This document shows positions 17,607-26,015 of a DNA stretch of 64,000 nt, piece after piece. The notes under the pieces are model-generated. The model was not told the DNA's origin, searched no databases, and saw nothing but the letters and a program-made list of their open reading frames with translations. Position 1 is the stretch's first letter; each line of letters starts with the position of its first letter. The stretch covers positions 186,001-250,000 of the forward strand of contig NZ_RZJR01000009.1 in NCBI RefSeq assembly GCF_003990975.1, written 5' to 3'. This DNA is from Cohnella sp. AR92. GTDB taxonomy: Bacteria > Bacillota > Bacilli > Paenibacillales > Paenibacillaceae. The position numbers and the translations under genes are program-made.

Positions 17607-18080
17607 ATGAGTTCGAACTACAGCACTTCTTTTACCGTAGACCAAAGTCCCGAAGAAGTCTTCGCCGCCATCAATAATGCCCGCGGGTGGTGGTCGGAAG
17701 ATCTCGTAGGCAGAACCGACCAGCTTGGCGAATTTAAGCATAGCTACCAAGACATTCATCGCTGCACCATCCAAATCACCGAGCTCGTTCCGGGGGAGAA
17801 GGTTGTCTGGCACGTGACGGACAACTACTTCAACTTCGTAAACGACAAGAGCGAGTGGAAGGATACCGACATTGTCTTTGAAATCGCCAAGAAGGGCGAG
17901 CAAACGGAGGTTCGCTTTACGCATGTAGGCCTTGTCCCCTCGTACGAATGCTACGACGTCTGCTCGGACTCCTGGGGCACCTATATCAACGGCAGCCTGC
18001 GCAGCTTGATTACGGAGGGGAAGGGTCACCCCAACCAGAGCGAACGAATTGTAAGCGAACACGGCTTAGAGAATTCTTAG
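17607..18080 (+). CDS. SRPBCC (AHSA1-like) domain protein
   Basis: A 157-residue single-domain protein. The opening NYSTSFTVDQSPEEVFAAI, the GWWSE turn near residue 31 and the later VRFTHVGLVPSYECYD segment are typical of the AHSA1/START-like ligand-binding fold. A helix (WGTYINGSLRSLI) closes the cavity at the end. Family members bind hydrophobic ligands, and no catalytic residues are implied. The ribosome binding site GGAAGGTG precedes the start. A short gap leads to the FAD enzyme gene, which may be cotranscribed. Confidence 0.9.
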   Translation: MSSNYSTSFTVDQSPEEVFAAINNARGWWSEDLVGRTDQLGEFKHSYQDIHRCTIQITELVPGEKVVWHVTDNYFNFVNDKSEWKDTDIVFEIAKKGEQTEVRFTHVGLVPSYECYDVCSDSWGTYINGSLRSLITEGKGHPNQSERIVSEHGLENS

Positions 18081-18205
18081 GAAATTACTTTTATTGGTTC
18101 GGCCGCTTCTTGGCGCTGACCGGCCTCGGAAGCAGCTCGATAAAAGAATACAAAAAATGGAATCGGGAAGAATACCCTTATTCTTTTGCCATTGGGGGAT
18201 CTTCA

Positions 18206-19426
18206 ATGAATTTACAATCCGGAACCTATTACTGGCCCGCGACGTTTCCCGATGCTCCGGCTTACCCGGCCCTGGATGAAGACCTAAGCTGCGATGTACT
18301 CATCGTTGGAGGAGGCAGCTCCGGAGCTCAATGCGCCTATTACCTGGCCGATGCCCGATTGAACGTAATGGTCATCGAGAAAGCAAGAATAGGAAGCGGC
18401 AGTACAAGCACGAATACAGCCCTCCTTCAATATTCCGGCGAGAAAATGTTTACCAATCTCGTCCACACCTTCGGCGAAGCTTATATCACAAGACATCTGC
18501 AATTGCTTAAGGAAGCCATTGATGAGATTGAAGTCGCTTCAACCCGCGTCTCCATCGATTGCGAGTTCAACAGAAGAGACACCTTGTATTCCGCCAGCTG
18601 CGCGGAAGACGTGGAGAAGCTGAGAATAGAATATGAATGGCTAAAAAGGCACCAGTGCGAGCTTGCCTTTTGGGACAAAGAGGAGATCGAAGCCAAGTAT
18701 CCTTTTAGCAGAGAGGCGGCGATATACTCCTGCAACGATGCGGAAGTCAATCCCTTTCGATTGACCCATGCCCTATTCGATAACGCGGCCAAAAAAGGCA
18801 TTCGCATCTTTGAAAATACAGAGATGAATGGGCACCGCCACGAAGAAGGCAGGATGATCGTGTCCACGAAGAAAGGCCGTTCGATACGAGCGCGTTACGT
18901 TATTTTTGCGGCAGGGTATGAAGGGATGGAGATCCGAAAGGAAAAACAAGCGTCCTTTGTCAGTACCTATACCGTAACGACCAACCCCGTCGAGGATCTA
19001 TCCGCATGGCATAACCGGACGCTCCTCTGGGAAACCGCGCGCCCCTATTTATTCCTGCGTACGACGAGAGACAACAGGGTGATCATTGGCGGACTTGATG
19101 ACAATACGAATTACCCCCATGACAGGGATAGCAAGCTAGTGCACAAGAAGGACAAACTCATCGAGGAATTTAATCATTTATTCCCCGATATACACGTAAA
19201 GGCCGAATACTATTCAGCCGCCTTCTATGGCGGTACGGTGGATGGGCTTCCTCTCGTCGGCCGATACGAGGAATATCCCCATTGCTATTTCCTATTTGCC
19301 TTCGGGGATAATGGGACCGTCTACAGCCAGTTGCTGTCTAAGCTTATCGCGAAGGAGATCGCGGAAGGGAATAGTCCGGACTTAGCTCTCTATCTGCAAG
19401 AGCGTCCTTTGCTAAACAAGGATTAA
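18206..19426 (+). CDS. FAD-dependent amine/amino-acid oxidoreductase (DAO family)
   Basis: I start it at 18206, where GGGGGAT lies upstream; the frame is open earlier but overlaps the SRPBCC gene. The 406-residue product has an FAD-binding Rossmann motif VLIVGGGSSGAQCAYYL near residue 30 and the matching EKARIGSG turn. FAAGYEGMEI is the second FAD contact, and the C-terminal GTVDGLPLVGRY and FAFGDNGT segments are typical of DAO-fold oxidases such as glycine, sarcosine or gamma-glutamylputrescine oxidases. No Rieske or other extra domain is present. The substrate is unknown. Confidence 0.88.
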   Translation: MNLQSGTYYWPATFPDAPAYPALDEDLSCDVLIVGGGSSGAQCAYYLADARLNVMVIEKARIGSGSTSTNTALLQYSGEKMFTNLVHTFGEAYITRHLQLLKEAIDEIEVASTRVSIDCEFNRRDTLYSASCAEDVEKLRIEYEWLKRHQCELAFWDKEEIEAKYPFSREAAIYSCNDAEVNPFRLTHALFDNAAKKGIRIFENTEMNGHRHEEGRMIVSTKKGRSIRARYVIFAAGYEGMEIRKEKQASFVSTYTVTTNPVEDLSAWHNRTLLWETARPYLFLRTTRDNRVIIGGLDDNTNYPHDRDSKLVHKKDKLIEEFNHLFPDIHVKAEYYSAAFYGGTVDGLPLVGRYEEYPHCYFLFAFGDNGTVYSQLLSKLIAKEIAEGNSPDLALYLQERPLLNKD

Positions 19427-19470
19427 AAAGGGTTAACCATTCTCGCTGGCTAAATGAAAGATAACATGCA

Positions 19471-19507
19471 AACAAGGCCGTCCCCCTTGCCTGGGTACGG
19501 CCTTGTT
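19471..19507. terminator. Terminator between FAD oxidoreductase and DinB remnant
   Basis: AACAAGGCCGT (19471-19481) pairs perfectly with ACGGCCTTGTT (19497-19507). It lies between convergent genes and can act on either strand. Confidence 0.65.
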
Positions 19508-19578
19508 CGATTCCCCCTCTTAATTACCAAGCAGGGATTGTGTTAAACTTGGCAGGGAGTTCTCCCGGTTTCGAAGTA

Positions 19579-19965
19579 TTAGCGAAGTAATTTCATCTGG
19601 CTCGATATGACCCCAAGATGAATGGCTTCGTGCATCAGAGCGAAGTTAAACAATTCGCCGGCGGTCGCGAATTGAAACGGACCCATAGCATACGGCGATT
19701 GCAGCGTCCTGTCTAGCCAGTCGGGGGCAAGCTCGGAGAGAGTGGAAAGCTGAGCTCCCGACAGTTGGATCAGCTCATCCTTGGATGGCGGAACGATCGT
19801 CCAATCCGAGGGCTTCGTTCCCGAGTTGAACAACGCCTCATAATGCGAAGGAACGGCAGACTTGGACCCGAAAGAGAGGGTGGCGTATTTATCCATCCAA
19901 TAGATCATGTGACCGGCATTCCAGCGGATCGTGTTGTTGAAGCCTTCCGGTTGGTCCGGACTGCT
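19579..19965 (-). pseudogene. DinB-family protein, N-terminally truncated
   Basis: The readable frame runs from an in-frame TGA (19966-19968) to 19579. It contains PEGFNNTIRWNAGHMIYWMD and ends FALMHEAIHLGVISSQMK, the core and last helix of DinB four-helix-bundle proteins with their metal-ligand histidines. In relatives I recall, about 35 residues precede PEGFNNTIRW. Here they are missing and no start codon lies before it. A shortened protein could start at the Met at 19908, but it would lack helix 1. I regard it as a truncated gene. The lost part would have faced the AraC gene at 20074. Confidence 0.6.
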
Positions 19966-20073
19966 TCATCCTACGCCTAGTCAGGATATCTGCATCATGT
20001 ACCGGAAGGACAAGTTTATGGGGCAAGCCGCAAAGGTACAACGTTCATTCACGATTGGAGGGTTACCTTTACT

Positions 20074-20880
20074 ATGGCCGACGTCGCATTTTATCGAGAC
20101 GAGGCATTGCCCTTCTTGGAAGCGAAGCGATGCTCGAAGAGCGACTTAGCTTATCAGAAACATTTTCACGAGGAACACTCTCTCGGATTAATAGATGAAG
20201 GCGAGACGCAGGCGTGGTGCGAAGGGATGTTATGGCGCGTAGAGTCGGGAAGAATGATCAACTTTCCGCCGCACATGCTCCATGCTTGTCAGCCTGCCGA
20301 GAATGCCGACTGGAAATACCGAATGCTGTTCATTAAGCCGGAATGGTTGGAACGAATGGAATTGCCTCGTCTCAATAAGCTTCAAATTCCGTTTTTGCTA
20401 GAGGACGGTAAGAACGAAGCTTGCCGCAAACGATTCAATCGAACCATGGACTCCCTTGTGCGTAATGAATCTTCCTTGGAGATTGAGACGGCGTTAATCG
20501 AACTGGTGCACATGCTCATCATGAAGCATGAATCCGACCAAGCGCATGAACCGCATGGCGCGTCGGAACGGAAGTACGTCAATCGGGTTAAGGAATACAT
20601 TCATGCCCATTACAAGGATCGGATCACGCTCGAACAATTGGAGCAGGAGACCGGCGCAACCCGTTATCATCTGATCCGATCATTTAAGAAAAGCACGCAT
20701 TTGCCTCCCCATGCCTATCAGAATCTGCTGCGCATCAATCACGCCAAGATAGAGCTGAGAAAACGCCGGCCCATTGCCGAAATAGCCGTCGACGCCGGTT
20801 ACTACGATCAAAGTCATTTTACGAAAGCCTTTGCCAGGATAGTAGGCGCGACGCCCCAAACTTACGCGGTATCCGTCTAG
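20074..20880 (+). CDS. AraC-family regulator with cupin sensor domain
   Basis: This 268-residue regulator has an N-terminal cupin-like AraC_binding domain. YQKHFHEEHSLGLIDEGE supplies the barrel strand, and FPPHMLHACQP supplies the second. A linker and a C-terminal double HTH follow (DRITLEQLEQETGATRYHL ... FTKAFARIVGATPQTYAV, from about residue 170). GGAGGG lies 11 bases before the ATG. No obvious target gene lies beside it. Its 5' side borders the point where the DinB gene has lost its N-terminus, so the original neighbour may be gone. Confidence 0.88.
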   Translation: MADVAFYRDEALPFLEAKRCSKSDLAYQKHFHEEHSLGLIDEGETQAWCEGMLWRVESGRMINFPPHMLHACQPAENADWKYRMLFIKPEWLERMELPRLNKLQIPFLLEDGKNEACRKRFNRTMDSLVRNESSLEIETALIELVHMLIMKHESDQAHEPHGASERKYVNRVKEYIHAHYKDRITLEQLEQETGATRYHLIRSFKKSTHLPPHAYQNLLRINHAKIELRKRRPIAEIAVDAGYYDQSHFTKAFARIVGATPQTYAVSV

Positions 20881-20957
20881 AATAGAGCAATTTTATACAA
20901 TCCTCTTCTATGTCTCGATAGTACACTGAGCTGAGAAGACAAGAGGAGGACTGCTGT

Positions 20958-21929
20958 ATGGCGACAACAATCGATTTGGAGAAGCAATTGACGGAAACGA
21001 TGAAATCCATTGCTCGGCGGTCAGACTTGAAGGCTTATGTCGAGCGGACGCCTTCCCTTTACCATTTGCTGCAACGCGCTGCGGCGAGGTATGTGACGGG
21101 AGACGATCGAGCAGCCGGCTTGGAAGCCGGAAGGATGCTGGTTAATAAGGGGTATGCGATTTCTTTGGAATACATTGGGGAAAATACGGAGGATATCCGA
21201 TCTTGCGAAGCGGCGGCGCTGGAAATGGAGCAGCTCATTCAGGCTCTGATTGAACTCGGGATAGCGGCTCGTGTGTCGTTCGACCTTTCCCACATCGGTT
21301 TATCGATAGATGACGCTTTCGCGTTTAAGCAGTTGGCGGCCCTGGCGGAACAGACCCGGCAGACGGGGATCGAATTATTCATCAGTATGGAGGAATCGGC
21401 CAAGACCGAAGCGATTCTCGCGATCTACGAGCGTGCGGCAGCCCTCTATCCGAATATCGGCATCACCTTGCAAGCGCAGTTGCACAGCACGACTCAGCAT
21501 TTGAATGCCTTGCAGGCGGATTCTAGAAGATTGCGCCTTGTGAAGGGAGCCTATCAAGAGCCGGAACAGCTGGCGATCTCCCGTTCGGACGCTCTGAATC
21601 AACGCTACTTGCATCTCTTGGAGCAAGCTTTCGATCGTGGGCATCGCGTATCCATCGCCACCCATGATGAGCGCATCGTCGATGAAGCGATTGCTCGGGG
21701 ATGGGCCCTGAAGCCGGGCGTCGAATTCGAGATGTTATACGGGATTCGGCCCGACTTGAGCAGCAAGCTGAAGAGAGCGGGTTATCCCGTCCGCATCTAT
21801 CTCACCTATGGCCATGAATGGTATTTGTATTTATGCCACAGGATTGCCGAGTATCCGCCGAATTTATATCAAGCGGTTATCGACATCGCAGCCGATAGAC
21901 CCGTTGACTCTGTTATGGATTACGAATAA
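20958..21929 (+). CDS. Proline dehydrogenase family protein
   Basis: A 323-residue protein with the PRODH barrel features: RLVKGAYQEP near residue 190, SIATHD near 232, EFEMLYGIR near 257 and the closing RIYLTYGHEWYLYLCHRIAE near 285. These carry FAD- and proline-binding residues in PutA/PutB enzymes. The usual VPYG is LTYG here. The enzyme should oxidise proline to pyrroline-5-carboxylate in the cytoplasm or at the membrane. No P5C dehydrogenase gene lies next to it. AGAGGAGG precedes the start. Confidence 0.85.
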   Translation: MATTIDLEKQLTETMKSIARRSDLKAYVERTPSLYHLLQRAAARYVTGDDRAAGLEAGRMLVNKGYAISLEYIGENTEDIRSCEAAALEMEQLIQALIELGIAARVSFDLSHIGLSIDDAFAFKQLAALAEQTRQTGIELFISMEESAKTEAILAIYERAAALYPNIGITLQAQLHSTTQHLNALQADSRRLRLVKGAYQEPEQLAISRSDALNQRYLHLLEQAFDRGHRVSIATHDERIVDEAIARGWALKPGVEFEMLYGIRPDLSSKLKRAGYPVRIYLTYGHEWYLYLCHRIAEYPPNLYQAVIDIAADRPVDSVMDYE

Positions 21930-21994
21930 ATGCTTATAGAAAACGCCGTATATTAAGAGCAAGCGGAGCTTAAGGGATCGGCGAAAATGCGAAA

Positions 21995-22015
21995 GGAGCT
22001 GGCGGAAACAGCTCC
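21995..22015 (-). terminator. Hairpin after the MDR oxidoreductase gene
   Basis: GGAGCTG (21995-22001) pairs with CAGCTCC (22009-22015). On the minus strand TTTCGC follows. It lies between two convergent genes. Confidence 0.5.
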
Positions 22016-22028
22016 TCCCCCCCTTCCA

Positions 22029-22961
22029 TCAGGAAACGGACAACACCGCTTTGCCGGCAATGCCTCGGTTCAAGAGGCTCTGGGCAACTTCCGCGATTTC
22101 TGTCCATGATGCCTCCGTAGCGATTTGCGGATGCAAGCATCCCTCGGCAACCATCCGAGCTAATCGCCCAAGATCTTTTGACACCCCTCCCGGCGGCATT
22201 CCGTCAAGAACGAGCACTCCATCCGGTACCGATTCAAGTCTAGCCTGGAGAGTCATCCCCGGTTCTGTTGCAGCTCCAACGTTAATGCACCTGCCGCCGT
22301 CTTCCAGAAATGTCGAAACGATGCTCAACGATTTGCCGCCCAACGTGTCGACGATTACGTCATAGGGACCGAATGGTTGGGCTGCAGCAACTTCTTCTCC
22401 CACAACTACCCTGTGTACCCCTGTCCCTTGAAGACAAGCCGCGCGCTCTTCCCGTCGCACAAGAGCAGTAACGATAGCGCCCGCTTGCTTGGCCAACTGA
22501 CAGGCAAAATGGCCCACGCCGCCGGAAGCTCCGGTAACCAGCACCTTTCGATTAAGCAGGAATCCGCCTTTCTCCAATGCAAATAAAGCAGTGAGTCCTG
22601 CCACAGGCAACGTCGCAGCCTGGGCGAAAGAGACCTTCTCGGGAATTTCCGATAAGAAATTCGTTGGAACGGCGACAAGTTCCGCCCATGAACCGGAATG
22701 AACCATTCCGAACACTCTGGCCCCGGCCGGACGCCCCGACCCATCGGCAGCCGGCTGTTCTACCACACCGGATAGATCCCATCCTGGCCGCCACCCTGCA
22801 TTTGCTCTTGTTGTCGTACGCACCTCGCCGAGATTAAGCGAGATCGCATGAACGCGAACCAATGCCTCCGACGAGGCCGGACGGGGAGCCTCTACCGCAT
22901 CGATCTTTAGACGTCCTCTTACGGCGGGATCAACAACAATGGCTTGAATCGTACTCATCAT
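22029..22961 (-). CDS. Zinc-free medium-chain dehydrogenase, NADPH:quinone reductase type
   Basis: A 310-residue MDR-superfamily protein. The N-terminal GroES-like fold includes SLNLGEVRTTTRANAGWRPGWDLSGVVE, and the nucleotide motif VLVTGASGGVGHFACQLAKQAG lies near residue 140. The zinc-ligand cysteines of alcohol dehydrogenases are absent, as in quinone oxidoreductases. It should transfer hydride from NADPH to quinones or enones. A MerR regulator gene is divergent, 119 bp away, which suggests induction by an electrophile. GAAGGAG lies before the start. Confidence 0.88.
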   Translation of the reverse strand: MMSTIQAIVVDPAVRGRLKIDAVEAPRPASSEALVRVHAISLNLGEVRTTTRANAGWRPGWDLSGVVEQPAADGSGRPAGARVFGMVHSGSWAELVAVPTNFLSEIPEKVSFAQAATLPVAGLTALFALEKGGFLLNRKVLVTGASGGVGHFACQLAKQAGAIVTALVRREERAACLQGTGVHRVVVGEEVAAAQPFGPYDVIVDTLGGKSLSIVSTFLEDGGRCINVGAATEPGMTLQARLESVPDGVLVLDGMPPGGVSKDLGRLARMVAEGCLHPQIATEASWTEIAEVAQSLLNRGIAGKAVLSVS

Positions 22962-23027
22962 GCTCTCCTTCTTTCCGAGTTTTTGTCTTGATCTTTATGC
23001 TTTGACAGTGTGCCGCTCGACGAATAG

Positions 23028-23059
23028 AGTGTAAACTATAAAGCATACTTGAAGGTCAA
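23028..23059 (-). promoter_or_regulatory. MerR-type promoter of the MDR gene (long spacer)
   Basis: On the minus strand TTGACC (23054-23059) and TACACT (23028-23033) are 20 bp apart, the over-long spacing seen in MerR-activated promoters. The -35 lies within CTTGACCTTCAAG, which resembles operators of MerR-family aldehyde and redox sensors. Assignment is by pattern only. Confidence 0.45.
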
Positions 23060-23080
23060 GACCATTTTGAGGAGATTTCA

Positions 23081-23458
23081 ATGAAAATCCATGTATTGGC
23101 ACAGAAGACCGGGTTAACCCCATCTGCCATTCGCTTTTATGAGAAAGAAGAACTTCTGGATGCCCGCCATGTTCAACGGGGAGAAAACAACTATCGGGAC
23201 TATGGCGAAGAAGCAGTCGATCATCTTCTGATGATCAAAAAGCTTCAAGCCGTAGGCTTTACGTTAGCGGAACTCAAAGAAGTGACCCAGGCAAACGAGG
23301 TAAACGATCTTCCCCTCTCAAAGAAAATTGAACTTCTTAGTCAAAAGATGCAGGAGATCGAAAGAAAAAAAGAGGAACTGGAACAAGCTCAAGAGCATCT
23401 GGCACGGATGCTGGCAAACAAGATGGCGTTGTTGGACTCCACGGAAAAAGGGACCTGA
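23081..23458 (+). CDS. MerR-family transcriptional regulator
   Basis: A 125-residue protein with the MerR winged helix at its N-terminus (KTGLTPSAIRFYEKEELL, then NNYRDYGEEAVDHLLMIKKLQAVGFTLAEL) and a coiled-coil dimerisation helix at the end (KKIELLSQKMQEIERKKEEL). It is short and lacks a dedicated ligand domain. There is no clear conserved cysteine, so the signal is not obvious. It is divergent from the MDR oxidoreductase gene and is probably its activator. Confidence 0.9.
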   Translation: MKIHVLAQKTGLTPSAIRFYEKEELLDARHVQRGENNYRDYGEEAVDHLLMIKKLQAVGFTLAELKEVTQANEVNDLPLSKKIELLSQKMQEIERKKEELEQAQEHLARMLANKMALLDSTEKGT

Positions 23459-23479
23459 TCCAAATCGGACGGGTCCCTT
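23448..23479. terminator. Terminator between merR-like and tetR-like genes
   Basis: AAGGGACC (23448-23455), within the MerR stop region, pairs with GGTCCCTT (23472-23479). It lies between convergent genes. Confidence 0.6.
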
Positions 23480-23503
23480 CTAGCCTTCAATGAGTTCAAT
23501 GTC

Positions 23504-24091
23504 TTACTTGCCATGCGAATCGATCAGCGTCATGGCGGCTTGCACGATGTCGGCCGGAGGAGCGTCGGGGCCGATCAGCCGCGCGATCATGCAGAATCCT
23601 TCCATCAGCACGAAGAGCTGCCGCGACAGGGCTTCGGGAGTCCGAAGGCCTGCTTGCCTGCACAAGTCTTCCAGCCGGCGCGCGACGGATTGCTTGTGGC
23701 GACTTGCCGCCTGATTCACCATATGGTCGGGGAATGGATATTCCACGGCGACCGCTTGGTACAAACAGAAGCTCGATTGCGGCGACTTCGAATGTTGGCT
23801 TGCGATCGCTTGAAAAAGCGCGATCAGCTGGCCCCTCGGTTCGGCCTCCCCCTCGACCGTCTCCTCGAACCATGCCCAATACATCTCGCCAGAACGCTCC
23901 AGAATGGCAACGATCAAATGATCCTTGGACGGAAAATGTTTGTATAGCGTCATCTTGGTAACGCCAGCTTCGGCAGCGATGCGGTCGACACCGATGGCAT
24001 GGAAGCCATTAGCGAAAAACAGCTGGCTTCCGGTCAACAACAATTGCTCCCGGGCGGCAGACTTCCGGTCGTTTGCCATGCTCATGTTCAT
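23504..24091 (-). CDS. TetR-family repressor
   Basis: I use the ATG at 24091, just after GAGGTGA. A longer start at 24148 would put coding sequence across an operator and promoter. The 195-residue protein has a TetR helix-turn-helix (SQLFFANGFHAIGVDRIAAEAGVTKMTLYKHFPSKD, residues about 20-55) and an alpha-helical ligand domain. It is divergent from the reductase-like gene at 24193. Two matching 22-bp dyads in the gap indicate that it represses both genes. Confidence 0.9.
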   Translation of the reverse strand: MNMSMANDRKSAAREQLLLTGSQLFFANGFHAIGVDRIAAEAGVTKMTLYKHFPSKDHLIVAILERSGEMYWAWFEETVEGEAEPRGQLIALFQAIASQHSKSPQSSFCLYQAVAVEYPFPDHMVNQAASRHKQSVARRLEDLCRQAGLRTPEALSRQLFVLMEGFCMIARLIGPDAPPADIVQAAMTLIDSHGK

Positions 24092-24104
24092 TTCACCTCT
24101 ATAG

Positions 24105-24172
24105 TTGACAGTATACAGATCGGTATGTATACTGTCAATGAAATCCAATAGTATACAGACTTGTATGTATAC
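24105..24172. promoter_or_regulatory. Overlapping divergent promoters with two TetR operators
   Basis: Plus-strand promoter: TTGACA (24105-24110), 17 bp, TATACT (24128-24133). Minus-strand promoter: TTGACA (read from 24138 to 24133), 17 bp, TATACT (24115 to 24110). Each promoter's -10 overlaps or abuts the other's -35. An imperfect 22-bp dyad at 24111-24132, with arms GTATACA and TGTATAC, fills the shared spacer. A second dyad with the same arms lies exactly 40 bp further on, at 24151-24172, inside the leader of the plus-strand gene. One repressor could silence both directions. Confidence 0.75.
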
Positions 24173-24192
24173 AAACGAGGAGGAGAAGAGAC

Positions 24193-24840
24193 ATGAAAAT
24201 CGGATTCATCGGTTCGGGCAATGTGGGGCAAACGTTGGGACGCGTTCTGATCGAGAAGGGTCATGAGGTTAAACTTGGCGCTAGGGAACCGGCCAAGCTG
24301 ACGAATTGGAAGCAATCGCTCGGGAATAGCGAACTTGCAAGCGTTGGGACGTATCGGGAAGCAGCCGAACATGGCGAGCTCGTGATTAACGCAACGCCGG
24401 GAGTCGTCTCGCTTGAAGTGCTGCAGTCGGTTGGTCGGGAGGCGCTTGCCGGCAAGATTCTCATCGACGTTGCGCTGCCTCTTGCATTCGAGAACGGAGA
24501 ACTGAGATTGTCCTCCCCTCCCAACGGCTCTCTCGGAGAGCAAATCCAGCACGCCTTCCCGGAGACGAAAGTCGTCAAAACGCTAAACACCGTAACGTCC
24601 GCTCTCATGGTCAATCCGCTCCATCTAGCGGAGGGCCAGCATGATATGTTCATCGGAGGCAATGATGCGGATGCCAAAAATGAGGTCGCTGCGTACTTGC
24701 GGCAATGGTTCGGCTGGAGAAATATTGTCGATCTAGGCGACATCTCGTCGGCACGGGCAACGGAGGGCCTTCTGCTGCTGTCTTCCAGAATATATGGCGC
24801 CTTCGGTCACTCGAACTTCAATCTGAAGGTCGTCCATTAA
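24193..24840 (+). CDS. NADPH-dependent F420-reductase-like (NAD(P)-binding) protein
   Basis: A 215-residue Rossmann protein that opens with KIGFIGSGNVGQTLGRVLIEKGHEV and continues LGAREPAKL, the pattern of the F420-dependent NADP reductase-like (F420_oxidored) family. VINATPGVVS and the middle segment KVVKTLNTVTSALMVNP also fit. Firmicute members usually have no F420 and act as NAD(P)-dependent reductases of unknown substrate. Its promoter overlaps that of the divergent TetR gene, and two operator dyads lie upstream. A decayed homologue lies near 32.2 kb. Confidence 0.85.
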   Translation: MKIGFIGSGNVGQTLGRVLIEKGHEVKLGAREPAKLTNWKQSLGNSELASVGTYREAAEHGELVINATPGVVSLEVLQSVGREALAGKILIDVALPLAFENGELRLSSPPNGSLGEQIQHAFPETKVVKTLNTVTSALMVNPLHLAEGQHDMFIGGNDADAKNEVAAYLRQWFGWRNIVDLGDISSARATEGLLLLSSRIYGAFGHSNFNLKVVH

Positions 24841-24955
24841 GGCCTGACATGAAGGATCGAACAGACTCGCCCTCCCCATCGGTCCGTCATCTGGCAGCTC
24901 TGCGAAGCAATCAAGGACCGTCAGCTAGACAAGAAACCTCCAAAAGATAGTTTTG

Positions 24956-24977
24956 GGCCATCCTTTTACGGATGGCC
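24956..24977. terminator. Terminator between reductase-like and APH-fold genes
   Basis: GGCCATCC (24956-24963) pairs with GGATGGCC (24970-24977), followed by TTTCGTTT on the plus strand. Confidence 0.75.
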
Positions 24978-24983
24978 TTTCGT

Positions 24984-25784
24984 TTAGATCCAATCGTTGA
25001 AATGATCGGTTACAAATCGAATTTCGCTCTCATAATGAGCCAGGTGGCCCTCATCCACCATTTTTTGAAAAGCGGGATTTCCATCGGCAGCACCGTTTCT
25101 CAACGTATCGCACATTGTCGTCAACCGTTGAATAATCCACTGACGCAGTTCATTAGCGACGGGAATTCCATACGATTCAAAAAACAAATGAGTTCGCCGA
25201 CGTCGCTCCGCAGCATGTAAATTCGATCGGTACTCTACCGTTTTTCCCGAAGTATGGTCAGGAGAGAAGCTCGCGAGCGGAACCGATGTATAGAGAGAAT
25301 ACGCAATGTCCCACATGCGCGGGCCGGGCCCCGCCATGTCAAAATCAATAAGCGCAGCAGGAGTCTCCTCTTGAAAGACCACATTGTACAACGCAGCGTC
25401 ATTATGGCAGATCACTTCGTGCTCGCGATCATCCACATAACTAAGCTGCCATTTGCCCTTCGTCAGAAGCGCAGATCCTTCCGTCGCATCATGAAAACGG
25501 CGTAAAAGACGCGCTAAACCCGCAAGCGTTTTATCCGACCACATGTAAGGTTCAAGTTCAGGGTAATCGTTTCCCGGCACTTCCCCTGGGATGAACGTCA
25601 ATATTTCACGGCCGGAGTCATCGATTCCGAGAAATTGGGGCGCTCCCTCGAAGCCTTGCTTCTCTAGATGTTTAAGCAGCTCATGAACGCTCGGACTCCA
25701 ATAGCCAGCGGGGCGACGAACCGTATTTTCCTTACGGACAACGTAATTAACATTTCCGCCTGTTAGAACTTCTTCCTGAGTCAC
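24984..25784 (-). CDS. APH-fold phosphotransferase
   Basis: A 266-residue member of the aminoglycoside/choline kinase-like superfamily. The catalytic loop VICHNDAALYNVVF is near residue 130 with the base Asp, and the metal-binding ALIDFDMAGPGPR follows near 148. The N-terminal lobe is short: GGNVNYVVRKENTVRRP replaces the glycine loop and ATP-binding lysine. The FIPGEVPG strand and FESYGI helix resemble those of many uncharacterised Bacillota kinases. The substrate could be an antibiotic or a small metabolite. Nothing in the sequence decides. Confidence 0.8.
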   Translation of the reverse strand: MTQEEVLTGGNVNYVVRKENTVRRPAGYWSPSVHELLKHLEKQGFEGAPQFLGIDDSGREILTFIPGEVPGNDYPELEPYMWSDKTLAGLARLLRRFHDATEGSALLTKGKWQLSYVDDREHEVICHNDAALYNVVFQEETPAALIDFDMAGPGPRMWDIAYSLYTSVPLASFSPDHTSGKTVEYRSNLHAAERRRRTHLFFESYGIPVANELRQWIIQRLTTMCDTLRNGAADGNPAFQKMVDEGHLAHYESEIRFVTDHFNDWI

Positions 25785-26015
25785 TATGCCTCACCCTTCT
25801 CGTTTCGGCGATATTCGAATTCTATACATTATATACCAAATCCTCGTACCGTAAGGAATGCCGATATCAACTAAGGCTTATACGGACTCAGACTTAGGTC
25901 TAGGTGGAAAACGTGCCCGAGACCGTGTAAGAGCTGGGTGAAATTGGTATAAGATCAGATGCAGAGAGCGGCCGAGAAGCGAGGCCGCAATTCCGAATGG
26001 AGTGGAGAGATCCGA

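Noticed and set aside
24841..24955. Possible winged-helix remnant after the F420-reductase-like gene
   Set aside because: A stretch WQLCEAIKDRQLDKKP is readable but too short and without context to call.
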